Position numbers and translations under genes: made by a program | The notes under the pieces: model-generated | Databases searched by the model: none | What the model was told of the DNA's origin: nothing | The model's input: only the letters and a program-made list of their open reading frames with translations | Origin: Treponema sp. | GTDB lineage: Bacteria; Spirochaetota; Spirochaetia; Treponematales; Treponemataceae | DNA length: 24,817 nucleotides | Direction of reading: 5' to 3' | NCBI GenBank assembly: GCA_016297415.1 | Contig: JAEDGQ010000022.1 | Coordinates: 1 to 24,817 of the forward strand | Shown here: piece after piece, positions 14,625 through 23,046 of the stretch | Layout: each line of letters starts with the position of its first letter | Numbering within the stretch: the stretch's first letter is position 1

Positions 14625-15716
14625 GTGGTGGGAAAAAATCTTTTAAGAAAAATTGCAGTAGTCTCATATCCCTGGAAGCTTTTAAAGGCAAAACATCCCC
14701 TCATTTCTTTTATTGCGGGGCGTCTTGTTACAATGACTGTAATTCTTTTTCTGCTTGGCTGGGCTATGTTCGCTCTTATGGCCCTTGCACCTGGAGATAT
14801 CGTAGACAACATGATTTCCCAGCAGCTTTTAAGCCAGCAGACTGTGATCGGACCGTCTCAGGCTGCTACCGGTGATAAACTTTTTAATGAAGAACTTACC
14901 CGTGCGGAACTGGGACTGGATCAGCCTTTTACCATTCAGTATTTTAAGTGGCTTAAGAGGGTAGTTGTTGATCATGATCTGGGAGTAAGTCTTATCAGTC
15001 AGGCACCGGTTTCTTTCCTTATAAAAAGCCGTCTTATAAACTCCCTTATCCTCAATATAATATCTCTCGTATTCATTACGTTTTTTTCTTTTCTGCTCGG
15101 AGTCTGGTTTTCAAGTAAAGCCGGTACAAGAATAGATGTGGCAGCAACTTTTTTTGCCCTGTTCTTTCATGCATTTCCAGGTATTCTCCTTTTGATTCTT
15201 TTTCAGCTTTTTGCCAGCTGGTCAGGGCTTTTTCCTGTAACCGGTTATCCTGATATTTCTTTTTCAGAAGAACCTGTTAAATTTATTTTCAGCTGGCCTT
15301 ATCACGTATTCCTTCCTCTTTTTGCCAGCTTCTTAGGCGGAATGGGGGGAACAATGCGTACAATCCGTTCTACTATGCTGGATCAGATGGGAATGCCATA
15401 TATTATGGCTCTCAGATCCCGTGGAATCAGCGAGGGGAGAGTTTACCTTAACCATGCATTCAGAAATACCCTTAACCCTTATATTACTGGCAGTGCAAAC
15501 CTTCTTGCGGGGCTTTTTTCCGGCAGTCTTCTTCTGGAAATTATCTTCAAATATCCCGGAATCGGTCGCCTTATGTACGAAGCCGTTATGCAGCAGGATG
15601 TTAATCTTGTTCTTGCAAACAGTATGTTCATCAGTGCCCTTGTTCTTGCAGGCATGGTTATAAGTGACATTCTTCTTGCAATCGTAGATCCAAGAATCAG
15701 GTACGGAAAAGAATAA
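14625..15716 (+). CDS. Peptide ABC transporter permease (DppB/OppB/YejB type)
   Basis: A 363-residue inner-membrane permease. A first membrane span near residues 30-55 is followed by APGD and a family-typical soluble loop with ELGLDQPFTIQYFKWL, then about five more spans. The EAA-like loop (RTIRSTMLDQMGMPYIMALRSRGISEGRVYLNHAFRNTLNP) couples to the ATPases. The C-terminus has the usual IVDPRIRYG ending. The start is GTG at 14625 or 14628; no strong ribosome site is visible, so it may be translated by coupling with plsC. It overlaps the next gene by one base (TAATG). Together with the fused permease it would form the transport channel. Confidence 0.92.
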   Translation: MVGKNLLRKIAVVSYPWKLLKAKHPLISFIAGRLVTMTVILFLLGWAMFALMALAPGDIVDNMISQQLLSQQTVIGPSQAATGDKLFNEELTRAELGLDQPFTIQYFKWLKRVVVDHDLGVSLISQAPVSFLIKSRLINSLILNIISLVFITFFSFLLGVWFSSKAGTRIDVAATFFALFFHAFPGILLLILFQLFASWSGLFPVTGYPDISFSEEPVKFIFSWPYHVFLPLFASFLGGMGGTMRTIRSTMLDQMGMPYIMALRSRGISEGRVYLNHAFRNTLNPYITGSANLLAGLFSGSLLLEIIFKYPGIGRLMYEAVMQQDVNLVLANSMFISALVLAGMVISDILLAIVDPRIRYGKE

Positions 15717-17872
15717 TGAAAAATATCTGTAAATATATTAAATCAAGACCTCTTGCATATATCTCGGTACTTTTTCTTATTGTGGTGTACCTGTTCATGA
15801 TTTTTGCAGAATTCATTGCCCCTTATTCTCCTGTAAAAACTTTTGAAGAAGGGACTTTTCATCCTGCCAATGTAGAATTTTCGGTAAAAGGACTTCAGGT
15901 CAGGGAATACAGAGTATTAAATCCTGCTTCCTGGCGTTATGCCCGGGTAAAAGGTCTTACACATTCCCTTAAATTTTTTGTAAAAGGGGAAGAATACACA
16001 GTTTTCGGATTTATAAAATGTGACCGTCATCTTTTCGGAACAGCACCAGATCCTGTTACAGGAGAAGTTTATCCTGTATTTATTGCCGGTGCAGATAATC
16101 TTGGTCGTGATATGTTCAGCCGTATGGTTTACGGAAGCCGCATTTCCCTGACAATCGGCTTTGTTGCCAGTGCCATAAGTCTTTTTCTTGCCATGCTTTT
16201 TGGCGGACTTTCCGGCTATCTTGGTGGAATTACAGACTGGGCAATAATGCGTTTTTCAGAATTCTTCATGCTGATTCCCGGGCTTTATCTTATTCTTTTC
16301 CTTCGTTCCCTTTTGAATAATTCCATGGACTCAGGTCAGAGTTATATGATTATTACTTTAATTCTAAGTCTTGTTGGCTGGCCTGGAACTGCCCGTACCC
16401 TTCGAGGTATGGTTCATTCTATTAAGCGTGAAGATTTTGTTGAAAATGCCCGGCTGGAAAAAATCCCTGCAGTTTCGATTATTTTCCGTTACATAATTCC
16501 TCAGATTTCCAGTCTTCTTATCGTAAGCACAACCTTAAGTATTCCGGGATTCATTATGAGTGAAACAACTCTTTCTTATCTTGGACTTGGAATTGCAGAC
16601 CCGGCCGTAAGCTGGGGTTCTATGATTAACCGTGAAATTTCAACTTTAAGCAATCTTAAAAATTTCCCCTGGCTCTTAAATCCAGTATGGCTTCTCCTTG
16701 CAGTAACTCTTGCCTTCAATTTTTTTGGTGACGCACTTAGAGATTACTTTGATCCATATCATGTTGTGTTTAAGCGTAAAAATTTAAGAAAAATAATGAA
16801 GGGGGAAAGCCTTCCCCTGGCTCCAGCCGCAGATGCGTCTTCCGCCACCCCTTCCAGCGGGGCAGCTCCTTATATCATGGCCCCGCAACGCCTCCTCTCC
16901 GTCAAAAATCTGAAGGTAACATTTACCCTTCAGCGGGGAAAAGAAAGTGTATTCATTCATTCCGTACGAAATGTTTCCTTTGATGTAGATAAAGGTGAAA
17001 TTCTTGGGATTGTAGGGGAATCAGGATCCGGGAAATCTGTTTCAACAACAGCCATTACAGGTCTGCTTCCTGCAAATGCCTTTACGGAAGGACACATTTA
17101 TTTTAACGACGGAGAAACTGTTGAACTTACAGGTCTTTCAAATAAAGAACTGCGGCAGTACCGTGGAAAGAAAATCGGCATGATTTTTCAGGAAAGCGGC
17201 CGTGCCTTTGACCCTCTGCAGAATATTAGTTCAGTATTTTTTGAAACTTTCAAAAATTCAATTCCAGAGATTACAAAAGAAGAAGCAGAAGCAAAAACTG
17301 TGGAACTTTTAAACGAAGTGGGAATTCCAGATGCTATGAGCAGATTAAAGAATTTCCCTCATCAGTTTTCCGGTGGTCAGCTTCAGCGTATAAGTATTGC
17401 TCTTTCACTTGCTCAGGGCTGCAGCCTTCTTATTGCAGATGAACCTACAACAGCCCTGGATGTTACAATTCAGGCACAGATTGTAAACCTTTTAAGAGAT
17501 TTAAACAGAAAAAGAGGACTTTCAATAATCTTTATTTCTCATAATATTGAGCTTGTAAGTCAGCTCTGTTCAAGAATCATTGTAATGTACGGTGGCCGCA
17601 TTATGGAAAGCGGCACTTCATCTCAGATAATGAACAGTCCCCGTCATCCATATACAAAAGCTCTCCTGGCATCAAGTCCTGTATTTGGCATTCATTACAC
17701 CGGACACCGTCTTGTTTCAATTCCAGGCCGTGTTACAGATCCTGCTCATCCTCTTCCTGGCTGTCCTTTTGCACCACGCTGTAGTTTTGCTCTGGAAAGC
17801 TGCAGTAAAGAAGAAATTTGTACAGGTACATTAAGCACATGTCCACAAAACAGTGAGGAAGCCCATGACTGA
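15716..17872 (+). CDS. Fused peptide ABC transporter permease-ATPase (DppC-DppD type)
   Basis: A 718-residue fusion of two parts that are usually separate. Residues 1-~355 are a DppC/YejE-like permease: one span, a ~100-residue extracytoplasmic insert (about 35-130), then five spans and an EAA-like loop (TARTLRGMVHSIKREDFVENARL). Residues ~362-392 are an Ala/Pro/Ser-rich linker. Residues ~393-718 are a DppD-type ATPase with Walker A GESGSGKS (434-441), signature FSGGQ (551-555), Walker B LLIADEP (D575, E576), a switch His in ISHN, and the C-terminal oligopeptide/dipeptide domain with Cys-rich PGCPFAPRC. I see no stop codon or frame change at the junction, so the fusion looks genuine. The linker DNA is unusually GC-rich. 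It overlaps its neighbours by 1 and 8 bases. Confidence 0.9.
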   Translation: MKNICKYIKSRPLAYISVLFLIVVYLFMIFAEFIAPYSPVKTFEEGTFHPANVEFSVKGLQVREYRVLNPASWRYARVKGLTHSLKFFVKGEEYTVFGFIKCDRHLFGTAPDPVTGEVYPVFIAGADNLGRDMFSRMVYGSRISLTIGFVASAISLFLAMLFGGLSGYLGGITDWAIMRFSEFFMLIPGLYLILFLRSLLNNSMDSGQSYMIITLILSLVGWPGTARTLRGMVHSIKREDFVENARLEKIPAVSIIFRYIIPQISSLLIVSTTLSIPGFIMSETTLSYLGLGIADPAVSWGSMINREISTLSNLKNFPWLLNPVWLLLAVTLAFNFFGDALRDYFDPYHVVFKRKNLRKIMKGESLPLAPAADASSATPSSGAAPYIMAPQRLLSVKNLKVTFTLQRGKESVFIHSVRNVSFDVDKGEILGIVGESGSGKSVSTTAITGLLPANAFTEGHIYFNDGETVELTGLSNKELRQYRGKKIGMIFQESGRAFDPLQNISSVFFETFKNSIPEITKEEAEAKTVELLNEVGIPDAMSRLKNFPHQFSGGQLQRISIALSLAQGCSLLIADEPTTALDVTIQAQIVNLLRDLNRKRGLSIIFISHNIELVSQLCSRIIVMYGGRIMESGTSSQIMNSPRHPYTKALLASSPVFGIHYTGHRLVSIPGRVTDPAHPLPGCPFAPRCSFALESCSKEEICTGTLSTCPQNSEEAHD

Positions 17873-18803
17873 AAATACCATGAATCAGGACAATATTATT
17901 GAACTTAAAAACCTTACAAAAAAGTTTACACTGGAATCCGGTTTTTTTGCCCGTCAGGATAGATTTGTTTATGCTGTAAATGATGTTTCTCTTTCCATTA
18001 AAAGAGGTACAACTTATGGCCTTGCAGGGGAATCTGGATGCGGAAAATCAACAACTGCAAAACTGATTGCCGGAATGTACAAAGCAGACAGCGGCCAGAT
18101 TACTTTTTCTCCTGTAAGCGGTTCTAAAGATTCTGTAAAGTATATTTTTCAGGACCCTGGTCGAAGCCTAAATCCAAGAATGACTGTTTACACAATTCTT
18201 ACTGACGGATTAAAACATTCCGGACGGTGGCCGGGAAAAGAACAGGCAAGAAAAATGGCCGGGGAAATTCTTCAGGAAGTTGGACTTTCAGAAGCGGACC
18301 TGGACAGACGGCCATCAGAATTCTCCGGCGGACAGCGGCAGCGCATTTCTATTGCAAGAGGCCTTTTAACTCAACCTGAGCTTTTAATCTGCGACGAAGT
18401 TGTTTCTGCTCTTGATGTTTCAATTCAGGGACAGATTCTGAATCTTCTTCAGGACATAAAAAAGAGCAGGGGATTAAGTTATCTTTTTATTGCCCATGAT
18501 CTTAGAGTCTGCTGTTATTTTTGTGACAGAATCGGAATTATGTATCGTGGTGTGCTTGTGGAAGAAGCGGATGCTGCAGATCTTTACAAAACAGCACTTC
18601 ATCCTTATACACAGCTTCTTTTTAAGGGAGCATCTGGTTCAACTGATGTATCTCAGGGAGAAGTTAAAACTGCCCTTACAACACTAAAAGGCTGTCCTTT
18701 TGCCCACCGATGTCCAAAAGCCGGAGAACAGTGTTTTGAACAGCTTCCTGAATGGAAAGAAGAAAAGGGACATAAAGTTCGTTGTTTTAATTTGAATAAT
18801 TAA
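17865..18803 (+). CDS. Peptide ABC transporter ATP-binding protein (DppF/OppF type)
   Basis: A 312-residue cytosolic ATPase that powers the peptide transporter together with the ATPase half of the preceding fusion. It has Walker A GESGCGKST (55-63), signature FSGGQRQR (153-160), Walker B LLICDE (D177, E178) followed by VVSALDVSIQ, the switch His in IAHD, and the C-terminal Cys-rich GCPFAHRCPKAGEQC of OppF/DppF proteins. I chose the ATG at 17865 because GAGGAA (17855-17860) is a well-spaced ribosome site; the GTG at 17853 overlaps that site. The start overlaps the upstream gene by eight bases. The end of the gene carries the promoter of the trpR-like gene. Confidence 0.94.
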   Translation: MTENTMNQDNIIELKNLTKKFTLESGFFARQDRFVYAVNDVSLSIKRGTTYGLAGESGCGKSTTAKLIAGMYKADSGQITFSPVSGSKDSVKYIFQDPGRSLNPRMTVYTILTDGLKHSGRWPGKEQARKMAGEILQEVGLSEADLDRRPSEFSGGQRQRISIARGLLTQPELLICDEVVSALDVSIQGQILNLLQDIKKSRGLSYLFIAHDLRVCCYFCDRIGIMYRGVLVEEADAADLYKTALHPYTQLLFKGASGSTDVSQGEVKTALTTLKGCPFAHRCPKAGEQCFEQLPEWKEEKGHKVRCFNLNN

Positions 18804-18820
18804 GCTTAAAGTGGTATTCT
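18792..18820 (+). promoter_or_regulatory. Extended -10 promoter for the TrpR-like gene
   Basis: TTGAAT (18792-18797), 17-bp spacer ending in TGG, then TATTCT (18815-18820). The -35 and part of the spacer lie within the last codons of the ATPase gene. The -10 ends six bases before the ATG at 18827, so the start codon would be at about +1. Confidence 0.6.
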
Positions 18821-18826
18821 GTTTCT

Positions 18827-19138
18827 ATGGATAATAACACAGAAGTTCAGCGCAAAGCAGCTTTAGAAGAATCATTAAGAGAAATGTGCAGCCTCATTGC
18901 CAGTAACAATGATCCTCAGACTATTTATGAATTTTTTGAATGTCTGTTTACACCAGCAGAACGGGACGACTTTGCAACAAGATGGCTCCTTGTAAAAGAA
19001 ATTGACAAGGGAACTACCCAAAGAGAAATTGCCAGAAAGTTCGGAATGTCCCTGTGCAAGATTACCCGTGGTTCAAAAGAACTTAAAAAGCCTGATAGTG
19101 CCTTCCGCCGTTTTCTTGATCTGGCAGAACATAAATAA
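18827..19138 (+). CDS. TrpR/YerC-family DNA-binding regulator
   Basis: A 103-residue all-helical protein of the Trp repressor superfamily. The match to TrpR spans TPAERDDFATRWLLVKEIDKGTTQREIARKFGMSLCKITRGSKELKK (given in two parts here: residues ~46-65 and the helix-turn-helix at ~66-90), including the hallmark ITRGS. In TrpR this region binds tryptophan and the operator; YerC-type relatives are less well known. No trp biosynthesis genes or recognisable trp operator occur in this window, so the target is unknown; the adjacent peptide transporter and ankyrin lipoprotein are positional candidates only. There is no Shine-Dalgarno site; an extended -10 box ends six bases before the ATG. Confidence 0.88.
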   Translation: MDNNTEVQRKAALEESLREMCSLIASNNDPQTIYEFFECLFTPAERDDFATRWLLVKEIDKGTTQREIARKFGMSLCKITRGSKELKKPDSAFRRFLDLAEHK

Positions 19139-19167
19139 TAACATTCTCTTTTCATAATTCAATTAAC

Positions 19168-19248
19168 TTCATTTTTCATCTTCCGATAATGATAATAAGA
19201 CTTCATTTAACTGCCGTCATATAAGGTGACGGCTTTACGGGAGAAAAT
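19168..19248 (+). promoter_or_regulatory. Possible promoter and hairpin leader of the ankyrin lipoprotein gene
   Basis: A weak promoter, TTCATT (19168-19173), 17-bp spacer, GATAAT (19191-19196), would start RNA near 19203. The leader then holds a perfect 7-bp hairpin GCCGTCA-TATAAGG-TGACGGC (19213-19233) followed by only three T residues, and the ribosome site GGGAG (19239-19243) five bases before the ATG. The hairpin may affect translation or mRNA stability; it is too small to be a recognised riboswitch. Confidence 0.4.
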
Positions 19249-22053
19249 ATGAAGAATTCAAAAGTTTTTTTTAAGGTTATTACATGTGCTCTTTGTGCTG
19301 TAATTCTTTCCTGTGGTTCAACTCAGAAAGTTGAAGAAGAAGTTTCTGTCCAGAAACTTATTTCAGAAGGAAAGTATGAAGAAGCAAAGGCTCTGTTTAA
19401 AACAAAAACTGACATAAATGCTCAGGACGCTGACGGAAATACAGCTTTACATATTGCTGCAGCCGTTAACGAAGCTGATCTTATTACATTTCTTGTAGTA
19501 AAGGGCGCAGATCCTTCAATTACAAATAATGCAGGAGATACACCTCTCCATGTGGCTGTAAAAGCAGATAATATTGACGCTACAACAGCTTTAATTGACT
19601 CAAAGGCTGACATTTTTGCCCGTGATGCAGATAACAATTCTGCACTTCAGCTGGCACTTTCAAAAGATGATTTGTGGTATGACGTAATGATTAACGAATC
19701 ATCTGCTAACCTTAGAGATTCAAATGGAGATACTCTCGTTCATTATTTTGCCAGAATGGCTGATGAAAGAGCAATCAACTACTGTCTTTCAAAAGGACTT
19801 CCACTTTCAGAAAAAAATAACGAAGATAAAACTCCTTGTGCCATCTGTTTTGAAAACGCAGCAGATCAGGTTTCAATCAGAATTGCAGCAAAACTCCTCC
19901 AGGCTGGTGCAACTCCAGTACGGGGTGACTTTGCTTATTTTGAAGATGCTGTAAGAACTCACAATGTAATGCTTCGTTTTGCAGACGGACAGACACCACT
20001 TCATATTGCAACAATTTCCGGCCATACAGGTGTTGTAAACTATATCCTTAACGAAAGAACTGCAGTTCGTCTTACAGACATGCTTCAGGCTCAGGATATT
20101 TCCGGTTCAACTCCATTACACGAAGCTGTTCGTTATGGACGTGTTGATATTGCTAAACTTTTAATGTCTGCAGGTGCAAAAGTTGATGCACTGGATGCTG
20201 TAGGAAAAACTCCTTTCCTTCTTATCATTCCAAAAGAAAAACAGTACGAAATGTACAATGCTCTTCTTCTGTTCAATGCAAAGGCAACTCAGAAAGATAT
20301 GTATGGTGATACAGTTCTTCATGTTGCAACAATGGCAGATGTAGGCTCTGATGTACTTGCTCTTCTCGTTGCTCATGGAGCTCCTGTAAATGAACGCAAC
20401 AAGAAGGGTGTAACACCACTTTCACTTGCCATAGAAAAAGGAAATATGGAACATATTGTGTTCTATGCAAGTGCCGGTGCAGACATTAATGCAGAAGATA
20501 TGGAGGGAAACACACCTCTTGGCCGTGCCCTGGAAAGTCCAACAATCACAATGCTTAAAACACTGGTAACAGTAAAAAATGTATATTCAAAAGATTCTGC
20601 AGGTAATACACCGCTTCATATTGCAATTATCAGGGACAGTCCTTTTGAATACATTCAGTATCTTATTGACTGTGGAGCAGATGTAAATGCCCGCAACAAG
20701 AACGGTGACTCAGTTCTTTATCTTGCAATTACAAAAAACAAGAAAGATGTAGGCGACCTTCTTCTTTCAAAAGGTGCTGACATTTTTGCATCAAACACAG
20801 AAAACAATTCACCTCTCCGCATTGCCCTTACACAGGGTGGGGAAGTTCAGGACTGGCTCATTACAAGCCGTACCCTTAACACAACAGATGGTGCAGGAAA
20901 CACACCTCTCCACTATGCAGCAGAATGGAAACTTGATGATGCGCTTCTTGGACTTATCCAGAAAGGTGCAAATGTTAATGCTGTAAACTCAAACGGCGAA
21001 TCAGCTCTTTTCTCTGCAGTTAAGGCAGATTCACCTTCTACAATCAACATTCTTGTAGAAAACGGAATCATTACAGATACAAGAAGCAACCTTACTCGTG
21101 ACCATCTGGGAAACACTCCATTACATTACGCTGTAAAATGGAATGCACTTCAGGGAGCACAGGCTGTAATGACTCTTGGATTCGATGTTAATGCACAGAA
21201 TCTTTCAGGAAAAACAGCTTTAAGTGACTGCTGCCGTTCAGGCAAAAAAGAAATGGCAATTCTCCTTATTTCAAACGGAGCAAATGTAAATGCCACAGAT
21301 GTAACTGGACGCACAGTACTTATCGATGCAATTCACACTGGTAACGAAACAATGATTGCACTGCTTCTTGCAAACGGTGCAAATCCACAGATCCAGGAAA
21401 TGAATGGCCGTAACGCTTACCATGAGGCAGCCCTTACTGCTAACCTTAATGTAATCGAAATGATCAGAAATGCAGGTGGAAATCCATTGAGCCGGGATTC
21501 TTACGGAGAAAGTCCATTCTCATCTGTACTTAAATATGAAGAAAAAGTTATTCGTGCAGTACTGGGTACAAACACAAATATCGTAGACTCTGACGGTAAT
21601 ACTCCGGTTCACATTGCCGTAGACAAAAAAGTAAGCTCAAAACAGCTTTCAATGCTCATTAATATGGGATATCCGGTGAGCCAGCGTAACGGTAAAGGTA
21701 TGACACCTCTTAACAATGCTGTAAGTACAAATCAGAAAAAACTTGCACTTACACTTCTGGAAAGAGGGGCAGATCCATTTATTGCTTCAGTTGACGGAGA
21801 CAGTGCTTTAACAAATGCTTTCAAGAACGGCAATATTGAAATCCTTGATGGAATTGTTAAGTATAATGCAAGAAAAACAGATACATCCGGGGATTCAATC
21901 CTTCACTATGCTGCAAAGATGGGAACAGAAACACAGATTGTTCACCTTCTTTCCCTTGGACTTGACCGCACACAAACAAACCTTAACGGGGAAACACCTT
22001 CAAAAATGGCAGCCCGCTGGGGAAGACCAGCTATTGCGGAACTGTTAAAATAA
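19249..22053 (+). CDS. Large ankyrin-repeat lipoprotein
   Basis: A 934-residue protein. The signal peptide ends in VILSC, giving a lipid-anchored C22. After a short charged linker (about 25-55) almost the whole mature protein is ankyrin repeats, about 26 units by eye, many with the GNTPLHxA core and a GADVNA-type turn. The array ends with a capping repeat (GETPSKMAARWGRPAIAELLK, near the C-terminus). Some units are shortened and lack the turn, giving a higher-order pattern. No enzymatic domain is visible, so it is probably an envelope scaffold or binding protein; whether it faces the periplasm or the cell surface cannot be told. A hairpin leader precedes it and a terminator follows. Confidence 0.93.
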   Translation: MKNSKVFFKVITCALCAVILSCGSTQKVEEEVSVQKLISEGKYEEAKALFKTKTDINAQDADGNTALHIAAAVNEADLITFLVVKGADPSITNNAGDTPLHVAVKADNIDATTALIDSKADIFARDADNNSALQLALSKDDLWYDVMINESSANLRDSNGDTLVHYFARMADERAINYCLSKGLPLSEKNNEDKTPCAICFENAADQVSIRIAAKLLQAGATPVRGDFAYFEDAVRTHNVMLRFADGQTPLHIATISGHTGVVNYILNERTAVRLTDMLQAQDISGSTPLHEAVRYGRVDIAKLLMSAGAKVDALDAVGKTPFLLIIPKEKQYEMYNALLLFNAKATQKDMYGDTVLHVATMADVGSDVLALLVAHGAPVNERNKKGVTPLSLAIEKGNMEHIVFYASAGADINAEDMEGNTPLGRALESPTITMLKTLVTVKNVYSKDSAGNTPLHIAIIRDSPFEYIQYLIDCGADVNARNKNGDSVLYLAITKNKKDVGDLLLSKGADIFASNTENNSPLRIALTQGGEVQDWLITSRTLNTTDGAGNTPLHYAAEWKLDDALLGLIQKGANVNAVNSNGESALFSAVKADSPSTINILVENGIITDTRSNLTRDHLGNTPLHYAVKWNALQGAQAVMTLGFDVNAQNLSGKTALSDCCRSGKKEMAILLISNGANVNATDVTGRTVLIDAIHTGNETMIALLLANGANPQIQEMNGRNAYHEAALTANLNVIEMIRNAGGNPLSRDSYGESPFSSVLKYEEKVIRAVLGTNTNIVDSDGNTPVHIAVDKKVSSKQLSMLINMGYPVSQRNGKGMTPLNNAVSTNQKKLALTLLERGADPFIASVDGDSALTNAFKNGNIEILDGIVKYNARKTDTSGDSILHYAAKMGTETQIVHLLSLGLDRTQTNLNGETPSKMAARWGRPAIAELLK

Positions 22054-22067
22054 AAATTATAATAAGG

Positions 22068-22096
22068 ACGCCGGTATGAGTACTGGCGTTTTTTTT
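22068..22096 (+). terminator. Rho-independent terminator after the ankyrin lipoprotein gene
   Basis: ACGCCGGTA (22068-22076) pairs with TACTGGCGT (22081-22089) with one G-T pair, loop TGAG, then seven T residues. The T-run abuts the AAGGAGG ribosome site of the next gene. Confidence 0.88.
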
Positions 22097-22107
22097 AAGG
22101 AGGCTTT

Positions 22108-22866
22108 ATGACAGGAACAAAAGAAATAACTTTTACAAAAGAGGAAAAGTCAGCTTTTATCAGAAGAACTTACGGCTGGATGTCTCTGGCTCTTTTTATC
22201 AGTTCTGCAGTTGCCTGGTTTACAGCTACAGCAGTAATTTCTTCTCAGCCAGGGGAAGCCCCTTCAACTTTATTCCAGCTTCTTTTCGGAAAATCCTTTT
22301 TCGGAATTAAAGCCGGCGGATATATGGTTCTTTGTTTTCTTGAAATTGCCGTAGTTTTCTGGCTTACTTCAAGAATTCAGGTTATGAGTGTATTTACAGC
22401 TGTAATTGGCTTTCTTTTTTATTCAGTAATCAACGGACTGACTTTAAGCAGCATTTTTGCAGCCTACAGTATTTCTTCAATCGGAACAGCATTCCTTTCT
22501 ACTGGCGTTACATTTCTTGTAATGTGTATTTTCGGTACAGTAACTAAAACAGATTTAACAAAGTTTGGCCGGTACCTTATGATGGCACTTCTGGGAATCA
22601 TTATTGCCAGTGTACTTCAGTTTGTAATCGGTTTCTTTACAGGCGCTCCACTTGCCATGATGGATTTTCTTATTTCCATTGCAAGTATCATTATTTTTAC
22701 AGGACTTGCAGCATGGGACGCACAGAAAATCCTTAAAACAGCTCAAATGGCAAAGAATAACGACGACTACAAAAAAGTTGCAATTCTTGGTGCACTTGAA
22801 CTTTATCTTGATTTTATAAATCTTCTTCTTGCACTTTTAAGATTTACAGGCAAAAGAAAAGAATAG
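22108..22866 (+). CDS. Bax inhibitor-1 / YccA-YbhL family membrane protein
   Basis: A 252-residue inner-membrane protein with about seven membrane spans from residue ~25 to ~245. The C-terminal half has the family's conserved acidic residues: the Asp in GLAAWDAQKI and the Asp in LELYLDFINLLLALLR, which correspond by motif to the Asp pair that controls the calcium-leak channel of B. subtilis YetJ. The physiological role in spirochaetes is not known. A strong AAGGAGG (22097-22103) lies four bases before the ATG. The terminator of the upstream gene sits directly ahead of that site, so expression must come from read-through or an unrecognised promoter. A hairpin-rich repeat begins at its stop codon. 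Confidence 0.92.
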   Translation: MTGTKEITFTKEEKSAFIRRTYGWMSLALFISSAVAWFTATAVISSQPGEAPSTLFQLLFGKSFFGIKAGGYMVLCFLEIAVVFWLTSRIQVMSVFTAVIGFLFYSVINGLTLSSIFAAYSISSIGTAFLSTGVTFLVMCIFGTVTKTDLTKFGRYLMMALLGIIIASVLQFVIGFFTGAPLAMMDFLISIASIIIFTGLAAWDAQKILKTAQMAKNNDDYKKVAILGALELYLDFINLLLALLRFTGKRKE

Positions 22867-23023
22867 GGCGTTCCGGCGGCAAGCCGCCGTCGGGCTTTCC
22901 AGGGTTCCGCGCAAAGCGCTTCATTGTTTGTTCTGGCGGAAGCCGCCGCCACAAACAACGGCTTCCAATCCCTAACGCAAGTCAGGGCGTGCGCAGCACG
23001 CAGAAATCTCTAACGCAAACTTT
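22866..23023 (+). repeat. GGGCG-type hairpin repeat, copy 3 (longest)
   Basis: It starts within the stop codon of the BI-1 family gene: GGGCGTTCCGG, then four hairpins: CGGCGGC/GCCGCCG (22874-22889), GCGC/GCGC (22909-22919), nested TTGTTTGT/ACAAACAA around GGCGG/CCGCC (22924-22958), and GCGTGC/GCACGC (22987-23001). The words GTCGGGCTTTCC, TTCCGC and CTAACGCAA link it to the copies at 2782 and 2926. It is far more GC-rich than its neighbours and shows no coding potential. The rest of the spacer to 23046 is AT-rich, with nothing clear in it. Confidence 0.65.
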
Positions 23024-23046
23024 GACGTATAAGTTTTAATAAATGC

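Noticed and set aside
11941..18803. A YejABEF microcin C-type transporter
   Set aside because: Yej systems carry a single protein with two fused ATPase domains; here one ATPase is fused to a permease and the other is separate, so only the general peptide-transporter label is supported.
19203..19248. Riboswitch ahead of the ankyrin lipoprotein gene
   Set aside because: The leader holds only one 7-bp hairpin and is too short for any riboswitch class I know.
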